NCBI RefSeq assembly: GCF_964340395.1
Contig: NC_135550.1
Coordinates: 22,018,176 to 22,082,175, forward strand
Direction: 5' to 3'
DNA length: 64,000 nucleotides
Source of the DNA: Glandiceps talaboti
Taxonomy: Eukaryota; Hemichordata; Enteropneusta; Spengelidae
This document shows, in pieces, positions 24,355 through 37,235 of this stretch. Position 1 is the stretch's first letter. Every line of letters starts with the position of its first letter. The notes below the pieces were generated by a model. The model did no database searches. It had not been told where the DNA came from and saw nothing but the letters and a program-made list of their open reading frames with translations. The translations under genes and the position numbers were made by a program.

Positions 24355-26871
24355 TAGTAGTACTATTATTTAACTCTTGTCAACCATTGGGATGGGTAGA
24401 ATATCGGGGAAGGGAGGGGGATGCTTGTTGTTCTGTTTGTAAGTTTGTGTTATTGTACATATGATGGGGTTTTACTGTTTGTTTCCAAAGTATATAATTT
24501 GATGGAAGAACAGATACAATATAAAGAAATTACATCATATTTAACAAGCCAAGCATTACTTTACGACTGAATTCTAATATGTGTCACTTTCACCATTTTA
24601 TTTTATCTGCCAGACAATTGTGTTGTTTTACAGTGGAACAAGTTCACTTTGACTATAGTAATATAATAGTTCATTTATCACAACAGACCAGATGTTCTGT
24701 TGTCTGTGAATCATTCCTATACAGGGATCGTTGTGACAGTATTATATATTGCAACAAATTAAGAACAGATATTGCATCTTTACATGGAGATAGTCAGTAA
24801 CTTTATGGTTCTTGGTGGTACGTTTGTTTCAGTTGTCCTGAAATATCCATAGATTACTAGAAGAAGAAGTAGAGCTTCCCACTAGCTATACACCAGTCTT
24901 GACTTCAAAGTCCCTTTGTGTCTAGGTTTATTTACCTCTATTACACTGTCAACTCAGATTTATTTCCAAATAGGCTGTAGTGTGTATGCTGTGTTTGTGT
25001 TTTGTACTCTGACTTTGGGCCTCAGTAACAGACTGTACATAGATTTGTTGCAGTGTTTGTCTATGCAGTAAACCCATGTGAACGTTAATGTATTTGGAAG
25101 GGTTGAGTAGAGTGTGTTCTTTGGTGTAGTAAGAACTGATAAATAACTTCAAGTTTATCATGCAGTGTTAGGCTGGTGTATTACTTGCACCAAAAACATT
25201 TTTAAAGAGGATTCAATGTGATGAAAAATACTCTTGCCATTTAAATAGGGCAAAAAGAAATCATGTTTTACGTATGTCATGTTAACAGTGGGTTGTATAA
25301 TTACATTCTGGTAAGTTATTTTAAGAAACTCTCCCATTGTGCAATTGCCATGTGCTTAGTAGTATTTCAGTAAAAGAAATAGAAAATACCAAGTTCAAGA
25401 ACAACAAATATTCAGGCTTTAGGGTTTCAAAAAAAAGTGTGAAGTCAAAAAAAAAGTTAAGAAAATTGTCAGGATATTTATGTACTATGTATGTGTTTTT
25501 GTGAACTGTCCAGGTGATGAGTGTGTTCCTATATTTACTGGTATATATCACCCTAAATTATGATATTGCAATGGCAGTGAAGGTTACATTGCATTAGCAT
25601 GTAAGATATGGTGTGTCAGCCAGCACTAACAGTAACAAGAGACTGGTTAGGGCTGATTGTCATGATCTTACAGGCTAAAATTTGCATCTAAAAATCACAT
25701 AGATTTGAAACTGTATGTATCTATATCACTTGAAGAAATGAAACTGTACATTATACTGGAAATGAATTAAAAAATGAAATATGGACAATCAGACTGTGTG
25801 ATTATTGTTAATGATTGACACCTGTCATGATTAATTGATGTCTTTTATTGCACTTATATCGATGAAACTTACAAAGCACTGTATTGTAAAATGTATGAAA
25901 TGGCTCAAGTATGAAATCATGTATGTTTTGTGATGTATAAAATGGTGTAAGTACGTTTTATAAATGTGTATTGAAATACTGTATGTTCTGTAAAAATTCT
26001 GTCAGAATTTTTTGTGGAAGACTATAGCGATATAAACTGGCAAATGAACTATACAATGTACTATCAATAGCAGATGTGAAGTATACATAGAAAGCAATGC
26101 ATGACCTTTGACTTTTGGCAAACGTAGTGGTGCTCTGATCTCTTGAAGTCTGTACGTAAACATATCGTTTTACTGTGTGAATATTTTCAGATTTCTACAA
26201 AATGCTAAACACATTTGTAAGGTATTGAATTCAAAATAGTGTGATTCATGCTCTTCTTTATCACCATAGCACCTACACCATTACAAAGTAAAATAATGTA
26301 TTTTTTAGAGAGTAGAAAAGTGTGTATTCAGATGCAGATTATATTTTGTCGCATTCCTTAAAAACCTTCTGAAATATGTTTTATTTAAATACTAATTGTG
26401 TGCAAATACATATCCTATAACATACAATCTAATAGTCAGCATGCATAATGCACATACAGAACTCACTGCATGCACTGAGGATTCAAACACATAAAATATA
26501 ATCTAGTGTCTGTACTATCTCCTCAAATGCCCTCTAGTGGTTAACCAGGCATCTGAGTTAGTCGTGCCATAAATGAGGGCACTCATGAATATTCATAGAA
26601 ATGAAAGTTCAGTGGATTAGAACAGTTGTCTTGACTGCATGGAACGTCCTATCCTGCACACACAATGTTTAATTCTATTAATTTCAGCAGCAACAATATA
26701 CTATTGAAGATAGATTACAAAAAAGTCAAGACGACTGTTGACAGTCTAAGGGTAGAACAGATTTCCATGAAGTTTTCTGTTGTATTCTCAATCCAATTAC
26801 TTTGGCTCTGCACATGTTTCCTTCATGACTGCTGTCATCTATGTCTGTATGACCCCCTAGCTCACGCTACA
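24355..26871. other. Convergent 3' flanks of ATP6V1D and ARPIN
   Basis: No coding exon is seen. A minus-strand AATAAA at 26380-26385 lies about 490 bp beyond the ARPIN stop and is a fair polyadenylation candidate. For ATP6V1D I see no plus-strand AATAAA; an ATTAAA lies at 25766-25771. The frame at 24579-24800 lies within the probable ATP6V1D 3' UTR and is not called. Confidence 0.4.
26528..26540 (-). promoter_or_regulatory. CTCF-like core motif
   Basis: The minus strand reads CCACTAGAGGGCA, a full match to the core CCASYAGRKGGCR. It lies between the convergent ATP6V1D and ARPIN genes. Known biology: CTCF with this specificity is present across bilaterians. Occupancy here is inference. Confidence 0.4.
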
Positions 26872-29566
26872 TTAGTCATCCCATTCATCATCATCTGCCC
26901 CTGCTCCTTCTTCATCACCTTTCTGTGTTGTTGGATTGTCTTGTGATTTCACTGACATTATCTTATCAGTCCATGATCCACCCACAGCCTGTCCACCGGC
27001 ATAGTTGCAAACATTGACACTTTCAAAGTCAATTTTAGTGATGGATTCTGTAAGAATTAAGATACTATGGTGTATCATTAAGAAATTAAGAAGTGATACT
27101 ATTCCTAAGAATCCAATAATTCTCATCAAGTAACTGTTGTCATAAGAAATGGTGCCATTTGATGTCGACTGGTTAGGGGATATGATAATGTACTTTGACA
27201 TCACAAATGAGAGCTCAAACACACTTCTAAGAAAAATTATGGCACACATTTAAACATGAATATATAGACATACAGAAGCCATTCATCGGAATATACACTA
27301 ATAATAGATAAAACATCACACTCTCGCTTACAATGACACTGAACTTGATGATGTAAGGTACAAAGACACGACAACTACCGGTACTTGGTGACTTCACAGA
27401 GGCTCTGTTATCACTGAGTCACAACTAGACAACAAATAATAAATTATAGTACAGGTAATTAACATGAAAACTTACCAATGAATGGTCCATCACCGCTAGT
27501 TTTCAACCTGATATGCTCACCATCAGTCAGATCAATTTTTTCCAAATTCTCTTCTTGAATCCAAAATGGAATACTTCCTGGTGGAGTCTGTTTTTCTGTC
27601 AACTTTGTAAGTTCTGGTTTCTTCAACACTGATTCTAATTCCTCCTGTGACAACTTATCAGTTTCACCTTTGGCCTTAACCTCTGAAAAGTGAAATCAAA
27701 GAATTACTTCTAACCTTTGTACACTAAAATTATATTTTTTAAAAGAATGAAATTTAAATACTACATCAGACAAAACCTATTCAAAACATAAAATTGGTTG
27801 GTGACCGAGGGATGATGAAAGTCTGTGCATTTAAGGGCAAGATGCAGGGTTATACAGGTAGGGAAACAACCTAGTTTACCTTTTCTAAATTGAATGGTTC
27901 TCAATAAATGATGATAACTATCTAAACTATATAGTTTCAGAAAGGTAATAATGTGAATTTTATTGTCACATTTTTTTCACACTGACCCAAAATGGGGGTG
28001 TTTTTTGGGGTGACAAAACACAACAAGGTGACAATAAAATTTACATAATTACCTCTGAAAATATATAGTTTTAGATAGTTGTCATTATTTATTGAGAATC
28101 ATTAATTTCACAATAGGTTGTTGTTTATCTCCAACCTGTATCTGCCCTGTAATAAATGAGCTTGATACATGATAGTAAAATTTAGAAACAGTTTCAATTG
28201 TCATCATTAAATTGCAACAAACCAAAACCAGGCATATTAGATGTATTTATTTGTCACTGTTTTACAGCAATCTGTCACTGTTTTTCAGCAATCTATCAGT
28301 TTTACAGCAATCTGTCACTGTTTTACAGCAATCTGCCACTGTTTTACAGCAATCTGCCACTGTTTTACAGCAATCTGTCACTGTTTTACAGCAATCTGCC
28401 ACTACGGTTTTACAGCAATCTGTCACTATTTTACAGCATATTATACACCACTTTATGACTGGAGAAAGTAATGACTTACTGTATGTAGATTGTAGATAGC
28501 CAGTTTGTACTTTTTTAGTTTGACTGAAGTTTGGTTCAATTTCCTTGCCACTGCTGTCAAACTGTCTTCGATGAGATCTTTGCACTTTCAAATGCAGCAC
28601 ATAATACCTGTACTAGAATAAAATAAATAACAATAAATGTCAGTAAGTACATATTCAATATTTTTTTTACATGGCATTTTTTGTTTGAGATTATATAATC
28701 ATGAAAGTACTTTGGGCTAACCCCATCAACCCAGAGTACTAAGTGAGTTAATCACAAAGACTATATCACAAATAAATAAATAAATAAATAAATAAATTTT
28801 GATAAATATTAATTAAAACAAACAAAATAACATTGCTAGGAATCAACCTCTGAAGATCCAACAAACACTTTGCAGTCAAGTACAGTAGTAACGGTAAGTC
28901 TTTTTAATATTTATTCGAATTATCTGTACTATATAGCACCTTGTTCACTTCCTCTAGAACTCAATATAATAAACTGATATTAAATTACACCCTGCAGTGT
29001 GATAGTGACTTACCTTCTTTCGAGTTGTATCTGTAATGATATGTTTTGACCTGGCTTCAATGTTACCTTCTAACAGTAGACCATTGCCTCTTTATAGAAT
29101 GGACAAGATAAAAATTACAAATGATGCAAAAAATTCTGCCAGAACATGACCCAAATACACACATACATATGTAATGTTTGAGAATTTAATCTGGAAATTT
29201 CACCAAAACATAGATTGCCATACCTTATACCATAATTTCGATGGAAAACCCTGTTAAAATATCTATTTTACTTGCCACCTATGACAAAAACAAAGTTTGT
29301 CATGTTTTGTATGTGTTTTATATTTTATATATAATTTGTCAAGAAACGAGTGTTGATGTACTTAACTATCAATGTTATCATATATCATACATACATCACT
29401 ATAAATATGTGCCATGGCCTACAACATGCATGTTACAAAAGTTATACGAAATAAAAAAAGTAATATGTTTTTACTTCTCATATTGTTCAGGCTTCCATTG
29501 CCCAGCATATGAATGGTTGATGACTGGAATTGACTGTAAAGGTTCGTTGTAATACAGGCGACTCAT
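26872..29566 (-). CDS. ARPIN: Arpin, Arp2/3 complex inhibitor
   Basis: Arpin acts at the lamellipodium downstream of Rac, where its acidic C-terminus binds and inhibits the Arp2/3 complex and slows cell migration. Five exons: 29566-29475, 29089-29014, 28612-28480, 27682-27476 and 27047-26872. They total 684 nt and 227 aa; human is 226 from memory. The start MSRLYYNEPLQSIPV matches the family's MSRIYHD type. Further matches are RRQFDSSGKEIEPNFSQTKK, RLKTSGDGPFIG (human RLKTRGDGPFL) and GGSWTDKIM. The C-terminus DDDEWDD is the conserved acidic motif with its single tryptophan. Phases close through all exons. The gene is head to head with TTL; its third intron (between exons 3 and 4) holds a 21-bp minisatellite and a hairpin MITE. 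Confidence 0.97.
27840..28157. repeat. Hairpin MITE in an ARPIN intron
   Basis: The arms pair over about 130 bp: GGTTCTCAATAAATGATGAT and TTTTATTGTCAC on the left, with complements of GATTCTCAATAAATAATGAC on the right. Outer blocks around CAGGGTTATACAGGT and CCTGTATCTGCCCTG also pair. The loop is near 27990 (CCCAAAATGGGGGTG). Confidence 0.75.
28252..28439. repeat. 21-bp minisatellite, about 9 units
   Basis: The unit is close to TGTCACTGTTTTACAGCAAT plus one base, with C/T variants and one unit carrying a 3-bp insertion (CTACGG). It starts about 40 bp beyond the ARPIN exon 3 donor. Because 21 is a multiple of 3, all frames stay open across it, giving spurious Cys-rich frames. Confidence 0.95.
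28770..28798. repeat. (AATA)n microsatellite
   Basis: Short tetranucleotide run in the second ARPIN intron (between exons 2 and 3). Confidence 0.9.
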
Positions 29567-30020
29567 AGTTGACGTTGGGTGATGTATTTCAGTGATTGTC
29601 AAATCTCGACCCTTTTCTGAATATATACTAGTAACAAGTCACTGTAAGGGGTCCCTTTCATATGCGCGAAATGCGCTGGGTGACAGTTTATGCGATCCTC
29701 GATTTCGAGCCTCCGATCTCTAGCTCTCAGGATGCTCTGCAAGTAAAGTCAACGAAGCCATACCCGGAAGTTATGGTGCACAAGTTTTCGTAACACGAAA
29801 GGTTATTGGGCTCATTCATTATCAGCTAACCAATCAGCTGTATGTTTACAAAATACAATTATCACTGGGTTGTCAACAAACATCATCAGCCGACGACATC
29901 GAGAGGAAGCATGGCTAATTTCTGACTGATTAATTTATATGATCTTCCGATGTTGTAGGTACGTGACACCAATGCCCAAAAAGGTCGATGGATATGGCAT
30001 GACATTGTAAATTGTTAGCA
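29567..30020. promoter_or_regulatory. Bidirectional promoter of ARPIN and TTL
   Basis: Only 454 bp separates the two divergent start codons, so 5' UTRs and both promoters must fit here. The stretch is locally richer in CpG than its surroundings (for example TGCGCGAAATGCGC, TCGATTTCGAGCCTCCGATC). It contains a CCAAT box in CTAACCAATCAGCTG near 29827. No TATA box is obvious. Confidence 0.65.
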
Positions 30021-33000
30021 ATGGCGTACAGCTACGTGGTCCGCGACGAAGGGAGTAGTGTTTATGCTGCAGTAGCCAACGTTCTCTCATCCCGCCAAGA
30101 TTGGAAATCGATCCATAAAGATAGTCGACGATTTAATGTGATGTTCGGCGAGAGAAATCGTTTACAATTCGGTCGTTTAGGTGAGCAGGCAACGCCTATT
30201 CAGTGAAACCGTATGTTTTATGTATTATGTAAGGTCAAATATATTTTAGAAGTGTGTGGAGTAAAACCATTGAAATCTGCATAACGTTAAAGATGAAAGT
30301 CATCGAAATGTGAATGTTTGTACATCATGTTTTTATTAAATATTACATATTGAAAGAAATACTCCAATGCGCTGTCAATTTTATATACAACCTCAAAATT
30401 CATTTAACAGGTACAATTATCTAGCTTGTATATATTATATTAAATTTAATATATTGAATATATACTATATATTATATTTCCGACATTGTAACAATGCAGG
30501 AATATACAGTGTTCGACTTCATTGATGTACATTGTTATACGTTATACATATTGATGAGCATAGTTGATAATGTAGGTTACACAAAACCTTGATTCATGTA
30601 ACTTGCCAATTGTATATCGTTCTGCTTCCCATGACCGTTAGAACTCCGAGACTGAACAATTTGGTCAGTTTGCAGATGAACAAATATTTAATATGTGCAT
30701 GCATACTCCAGGTGTTCCCATTTTCACCTCAGGAAAAAATTCACATTTTAAATGAGAAGATAGAAAGGAATCTAAAAATCATGGACTTTTATAGGATAAT
30801 TTATTACAGTGTGTAAGTTAGTATGGTTAGGGCATTTAGATATGTTTTCATTTCCAGTTTAATATTATTGAGAGCAATCATCATAAATGTATATTGGGAA
30901 TAGAAATTACTAGTATGTGTCCTAGTTTTGTACCATTTCAGCTTTATACCATACTAGACAGAATCAAGTACAGTGAATTTCACAATACCGTGCTGCTTTT
31001 CTGTTTGATACAACCACTCAGAAACCAATAAGAAACTGGACATGCTACACTTTAAGATAGCAAAGTTGAATGAGTACAGTTTCTTGTTACATTTTGTCTA
31101 AGTAAAATGAACTACACATATGCCACCATACAGACATCAAATGAACATTAAAGGACATTTTATGTGCCGTTCATCGGGTGTTGGATACTAAGAAAAACAT
31201 TGGTGCTCGAATGTCTGTATGGAGTTGCAATACATTTAAATGGTTTATTTCATTTAGACTAAATGTAGCAAAAAAATGCAATCTTGCTATTGAAATGTGG
31301 CATATGCATTTTCTCGTTGGTTTTCGTGTGTGGATGTATGAAACAGAAAAGCTTGTATTGTGAAATTCACTGTAGGTATATGAATTTATTAAAGGTACAT
31401 GTTAATTATTACTGACCTTGTCCTTACACATGCTATAATCTAATCTATATATCCAGGTGAAATGTCACTATATTATATATATATAAAATTGATTTGTTGA
31501 TAGGGCATGAACCAGGTGTGACCCAACTGGTCAACTATTATAGAGGGTCAGGTCGTCTGTGCAGAAAGACTTCATTGGTGTATGTCTTGAGACAGTATTG
31601 TCAGTCACTTGACATTGACCCTTACCAGTGGATACCACCATCATTTGAAGTGAGTCCTAACAATGTAGATACACCCATGGAGAATGACACAAGTCTGAAA
31701 GCAATGATACAGAGACAAAGACAACAGAAGACAGATGAGAGGAATCAGTTTATTGAAACTTATCATAAGATGGCTGAAAACAACCAAGGAACTGTCTGGA
31801 TAGCTAAGTCAGCAGCTGGTGCCAAAGGTATATGGGCTAGCTACTAGACACAAGATTCATGCACTGTGACTTAGACCATAGACCTCATGGAGGGACTATG
31901 CTTGGACACATTTATATGTGTTAGAAAGATATTATACCAGATTCAGAAGTATTTTGAATCCAGTTACATTTCTCTCATCAATAATTGTAAAGACATTGAG
32001 ACAACAAAACATGTAGCCCATATATGGAATATGGGATGATTTTACCCAAAATTCTACTGCTATGTATATCAAATGAGATGTGACTAAAACACTCTGTGAA
32101 GACAAAATGATGTGTTTATGAACATGATTGAATATGATTAGTTGGCACAATATGATGATTTCTACTGATAGACATTGTCATCTTCAAGCAATTGCAGAGT
32201 TTTGTATGACATAACATAAGAAATAAGGCATATCACAAATATACTTAGTGCTATAGACTTTAGACTATACATTCAAGACAATTTTGTGAATGTTTCTATA
32301 AAACAAGGTCAAAGTTCAAGACTGAAACCAAAGGTTACAATATTGATTTATTTCAGGTGAAGGTATTCTGATTGGTGACAGTCCTAAGGAACTGATTGAT
32401 TTCATAGATAGCCAAAAACAATCACATGTACTTCAGAAATATATAGAGAACCCTATGTTGCTGGAAGGAGATAGAAAATTTGATATCAGGTAGGGATGAG
32501 TGTTATAAAGCTGGGTTTGGATATCCACCAGTTTCTGTGTAAGGAAGTGCTCAATGACCACTGATGACTTTCAAGTTGTCCGAATGGAGGCCATTATAGA
32601 GGGAGCATGGGATTTGACATTTGGAAAGAAAATTTGTTCCATAATATACCATTAAGTTCACTATATAAAAATGTAATTTTATTTTGTCAAGATGGCACTC
32701 AAAAATTTCAAGGGGCTTGGAGCCTTCATGGCATTGTTTGTAGAGAACACTACCGATACTGTATATATAGAGTAAAATGTAAATCACATGTAGAACTTAT
32801 CCTTAAACATGTTCACCAGGTCAGTAAAACATAGTAATAACATGTTCTTGTATCCTGACCAAGAGTTCACGGTAACATTTCGCCTGTTTGACGTTGCCTG
32901 TCGACCTGAACAGGTGAAATGTTACTAGTAAGTAATAAGAACTTGTGGTGATGGTACAAGAACGTATCTAGCTATTAATACATAAAAGTGTATAGTTTTG

Positions 33001-34847
33001 AATATCTTGATTTATTAATGGATGTGTTTTTCAGATGTTGGGTTCTAGTGGACCATGAATACAATATATACTTGTATAAGGAAGGTGTGTTGAGAACAGC
33101 GTCAGATCCATACAACCCAACTAATCATAAAGATGTGACTGGCCATCTAACAAATCATTGTCTTCAGGTATGTATTAGCTCTTCAAGTTCATGAATTCAT
33201 CAGTGGTTGAACTTGAATATGACAAGTTTTGCCTCCAAACAGTCTAAAATATAAACAATGTTAGATTTGACATAGCAACAAATCCATTTCACCATTTGAC
33301 TATTTCTATTTATGAGTTACACTTACACTAACTATGAATATGGAATGTTTCACCTGTAGGAAGCACTTTCACCTAATTTTGGAAAATTTGAAGAAGGCAA
33401 TGAGATGTTCTTTGATCAGTTCAACAGGTGAGTAATGGTTTAATATGCAGATTACTAGTAACAGGTGAGAATCTTAGTATGCAAAATACATATGAACCTT
33501 TACAAATTTGTCAATTCAAGCTGTACCGTTTGCTAAATTGTGATGTAAGTTGTCATTTCTGTTTTTATAGGTATTTACAGGATAAATACCAAACTACACT
33601 GGAAGACAACATCCTACCACAGATTAGGGAAATAATTAAAGGAAGTTTACTTGCTGTTAAAGAGGTTAGTTACTCTTGTGTCCAATTTGTTCCTTCAAAA
33701 ACATATATCCTCATCAGAAAGTGTGGCCACAAGTAAAATATTTGAGGAGGGGTGGGCTTCAGATCCTTTCTAGTAAGTTTACAAATGCTACTTTTGTGGG
33801 TTTGGAGGATACATTACCCAGAAAAAAAATTGTTAATTATTTTTCTTCTGTAATGAATGATATTAAAAGTACTATGATTATGGAATCAAGGGAATATTCA
33901 TACTTAAACAAAGTTAAAGTCCAGAGATTCAATCCCAGGTTCTATCTTATCAGTGGAGCCATGAGGATTACACACGATTATTCTTTTATTAAAGACTGAT
34001 CAACTTTTTCTATAACTCTTCCATACAGCTGTTCTCAGGCCTAGATTTTAATCCTAATCTGACATGGGTCACTATGTTATTCCATTTTTTTGTTCCTCTA
34101 TTTAATTTTTTGTCTGCTCATAAATCTGACAAATCTCCTTTCCAGCAAATAAGTACTGAGGATTTACCATACCACAGTTTTCAACTCTTTGGTTTTGATT
34201 TCATGGTTGATGACAAGTTCAAAGTCTGGCTAATTGAAGTCAATGGATCACCTGCTTCAGCACAGTAAGTGTTAAATTAACCTTGTGTGTCTCCAACATT
34301 ACTGATATTCTCACCTATAAAATAATGGCTCAGTCCATTATTGCAAAATTACTGATATGCTTACCCTCGACAGAATGGTTTGAGCCATTAGAAATTTTCA
34401 TATAAACAGTGTCCATTGATATTTAACATTCAACCTTCCGTGTTTGAGAAAACACATAGTTAAACCCCCTCTTGGCTTGGGGGAACATAAAATTGTCCTA
34501 ATTTCTGTAGCAATAGAGTACAGGGATAAAATAAGTCTTGAGTGGGCATTCTAATAGTCTATGGGTGTGTAACATAGACTACTGAAGTGCATAACACATG
34601 ATTGCAGTTAATACAGGCTAAATAAAGATGAAGTCAAGAAATTGATTTTTTTTTAGTTTACCACAATGAATATACTAGAAATATCTTGATCAATTATGGC
34701 TTATGATTTTTCCTTTTTCATCTTTTCAGGAAACTTCTACCTGCATTGTCTGAGGCCATAGTGACTATTGCTATTGAACCATTGTTTCCACCTCAAGAGG
34801 AAGATGATAAAATTAACAGTGAACCAACACTGTTTGAGAAACTGTAA
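30021..34847 (+). CDS. TTL: Tubulin--tyrosine ligase
   Basis: TTL re-adds the C-terminal tyrosine of soluble detyrosinated alpha-tubulin using ATP, with an ATP-grasp fold. Eight exons: 30021-30180, 31504-31827, 32357-32489, 33035-33167, 33360-33427, 33571-33664, 34146-34264 and 34730-34847. They total 1149 nt and 382 aa; human is 377 from memory. Matches to the family run from [18 protein letters not shown] through [67 protein letters not shown] and TNHCLQ to [11 protein letters not shown] and [14 protein letters not shown]. The last includes the conserved Glu and Asn of the ATP/Mg site. The catalytic core looks intact. The ATG at 30021 matches the family start. The gene converges on PALS1. 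Confidence 0.98.
32839..32963. repeat. Small hairpin element in TTL intron 3
   Basis: GTAACATTTCGCCTGTT pairs with AACAGGTGAAATGTTAC. Outer TGTTCTTGTATC pairs with GGTACAAGAACGT. Confidence 0.6.
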
Positions 34848-35084
34848 GAAGAGTAGCATCACAACATTGTTTGACTTGATTTCAACAGTTCAAGAACATT
34901 TACAGCATCTACATTTACATGTATACAAGATGTTAAGCTACCCTTCTAGTGCAAACGATTTCCCTCTCTCCATGGAATCTAGCTTTCCAGCCAAGTTGTT
35001 CCGCTACCATCCTGATCATCACCTATTATGGCAAGAATGTGGTACAGAGGACCTACTGAATGATAGAGTAATATTTGTAGCCAG

Positions 35085-35125
35085 GCTAGGGAGTTAGTGT
35101 TAGGGATATTGTTAGACTCCCTAGC
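35085..35125 (+). other. 10-bp perfect stem-loop in the TTL 3' UTR
   Basis: GCTAGGGAGT and ACTCCCTAGC pair exactly around a 21-nt loop. Confidence 0.6.
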
Positions 35126-35191
35126 ATAAATCTCATGTGTATCTTCAGCAGTTTGGTGGACACTATTTCCATGCTTTATCATAGGTGTACC

Positions 35192-35297
35192 CCAGAGGCT
35201 TGTTTTGGTATTACTATCTCAAAAAGTGTTCTATACTTGGTAGGCAGAAGAGAGTTCCTTGAGACTTGAGATAGTAACACCAAGACAAGCCTTTGGG
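35192..35297 (+). other. Long hairpin in the TTL 3' UTR
   Basis: CCAGAGGCTTGTTTTGGTAT continuing to TACTATCTCAA pairs with TTGAGATAGTAACACCAAGA continuing to CAAGCCTTTGGG. This gives about 31 bp of stem with a few mismatches and a loop of about 42 nt. It is either a small MITE or an RNA structure in the transcript. Confidence 0.6.
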
Positions 35298-37128
35298 CTC
35301 TAGGAGTTACTTTTAATGTAGCAGGCTCATTCATTAGTGTATTCTGTCAGTACCATCATTTAACAGCAGAATTAATGGCTAGATAATTTCATACCTTAGA
35401 GTTAGACAAAATGTAAAGGGTGGCATTGGTATATATTGACCAGCTGACTGTATGGTAGGGAATTCTGTTTATACATGTATCAAGTTGAGAAGGCTGAAAT
35501 GAATACAAAGGCAGAGAAAATTTCTTGAACACTTCTTGTGTATAATGAGTAGAATAGTTAAAAATGTAGAGAATTATAATTACCAATCACATGTTATCTG
35601 TGCATTGAATTTCTTGATGTCAAAATGCAGAAAGTCTGTGTAGCAAGAATATACCCCAGGTCGACTTGGCTTGGATGATTGTTGAGACATATTGTGAACT
35701 AAATGACACTTAATTGTTCACTGTACATATAGACTTGAAGAATCACACTTTCTACCATTCCAGTTGAAAGGAGGAGGGATTCTCAGGAAGTCACAATAGA
35801 AGTATACCATCCTTTCACCCAAGTTCAGACCCTTTTTTTTGAACATTTGAGTATCAAATTTTTTTCCACTTCCATACCTTATGGCAATTTTTGTAATATT
35901 CTGATGCTATGTATTCATAGACCAAAATACACACCACTTCTGGGCTAAAATTGTTATTCTTAGAGGAAATTTGTATCTTATTGACCCTGTTAGCATACCA
36001 TATGAAGAGCGCCCTCACACGATACACCATTGCACATAAAGGTTGATGTACTAAATGCTGGTGTATCTCTAAACTTTTCATTAAATGTATATATTGTAGC
36101 ATACAGTTTGTGTAAATTTGCAATACCTGTGTACATATATTTATATTTGTCAGACCAATGAATATTTGAATTAGACTCTTGGATATACATTGATTGTATT
36201 TGTCTTTGGTAGCAACATAAACATCCACTGTTTGTGAAATGATCATTTTCATACTCCATTCCATGAAGTGTCATGTATAAAAACTTAACATATAAAAATA
36301 TAAATGACAGATTCAGGGGAAGTGAAAATTGTGAGATAGAACTGTTAAATATCTTGAATAGAATCAAATTTCAATTTGTGCATTGTGACTATTGCCTTTA
36401 CGTATGATAGTATATTAAAACCTACAATCTATGCATACAAAAAAAGTTATCGGTCTTTCTACCAAAATAATTTTAATACTTTTGCTGATAATCAATTCAG
36501 TATGGCTGTGCATCCATGTGTGTATCCACTGTGTTGAACACACTGATTTACTATGTCAACTTTCACTGTAAATCAAGTCATACAGCAAATGTAAACGAGA
36601 AGCTGTGCACACAAATACCACTTATACTCTTGAAGTATGGAATTTGGAAAGACAATAAAAATAAAATATGAACAAGAAAATTCATTTCGAGTATGGTTGA
36701 ATATGAAGTCTAGTGTAAACAAACATAGATTTGACAGTAGATCAACTTGACTATACAGTGAGTGATCTATATGTATGGTACAATGATTGTGGCAGGAGGC
36801 AATAAGAGCTAGCTACTTGTTCAAAGCAAATGCAGTTAAACTAAAATGTAGCAGTATCAGCTTTACTAAGTCTCAAATGTGGCTTGTTTCTCTGTAACTA
36901 GTGATAATAAATTTTACAACTACATTTCAAGGTACAGTGTAGATCTATGAAAACAGCCAAGTGTATTGGACTATTATTAAACATTAGCTTGAGTAAATCA
37001 CATGATTTGTGGATTGGAAGCACTTCAACTTAATAGTAGATTCATTAAGCCAACATGATTGATGATCTAAAAATCAAGACTTGACCAAAAATTGTTCATC
37101 AGCTTGGTAGATCAAATAGCCTTACACA

Positions 37129-37235
37129 GATTATAATGCACAAGTAGTTCAAAGTCATGGAGGATCGCCGACCAAGACAGATTGAAAGCTCAATGCTAGA
37201 ACTTTTGAACTGCTTGTGGCTTATAATCCATGCAA
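37129..37235. repeat. Small hairpin MITE-like element
   Basis: GATTATAATGCACAAGTAGT continuing TCAAAGT pairs with ACTTTTGAACTGCTTGTGGC continuing TTATAATC. Confidence 0.6.

Noticed and set aside
28198-28600. Repetitive frames (FTAICHC / TDCCKTV)
   Set aside because: The 21-bp minisatellite keeps all frames open; only 28480-28612 minus is a real ARPIN exon.
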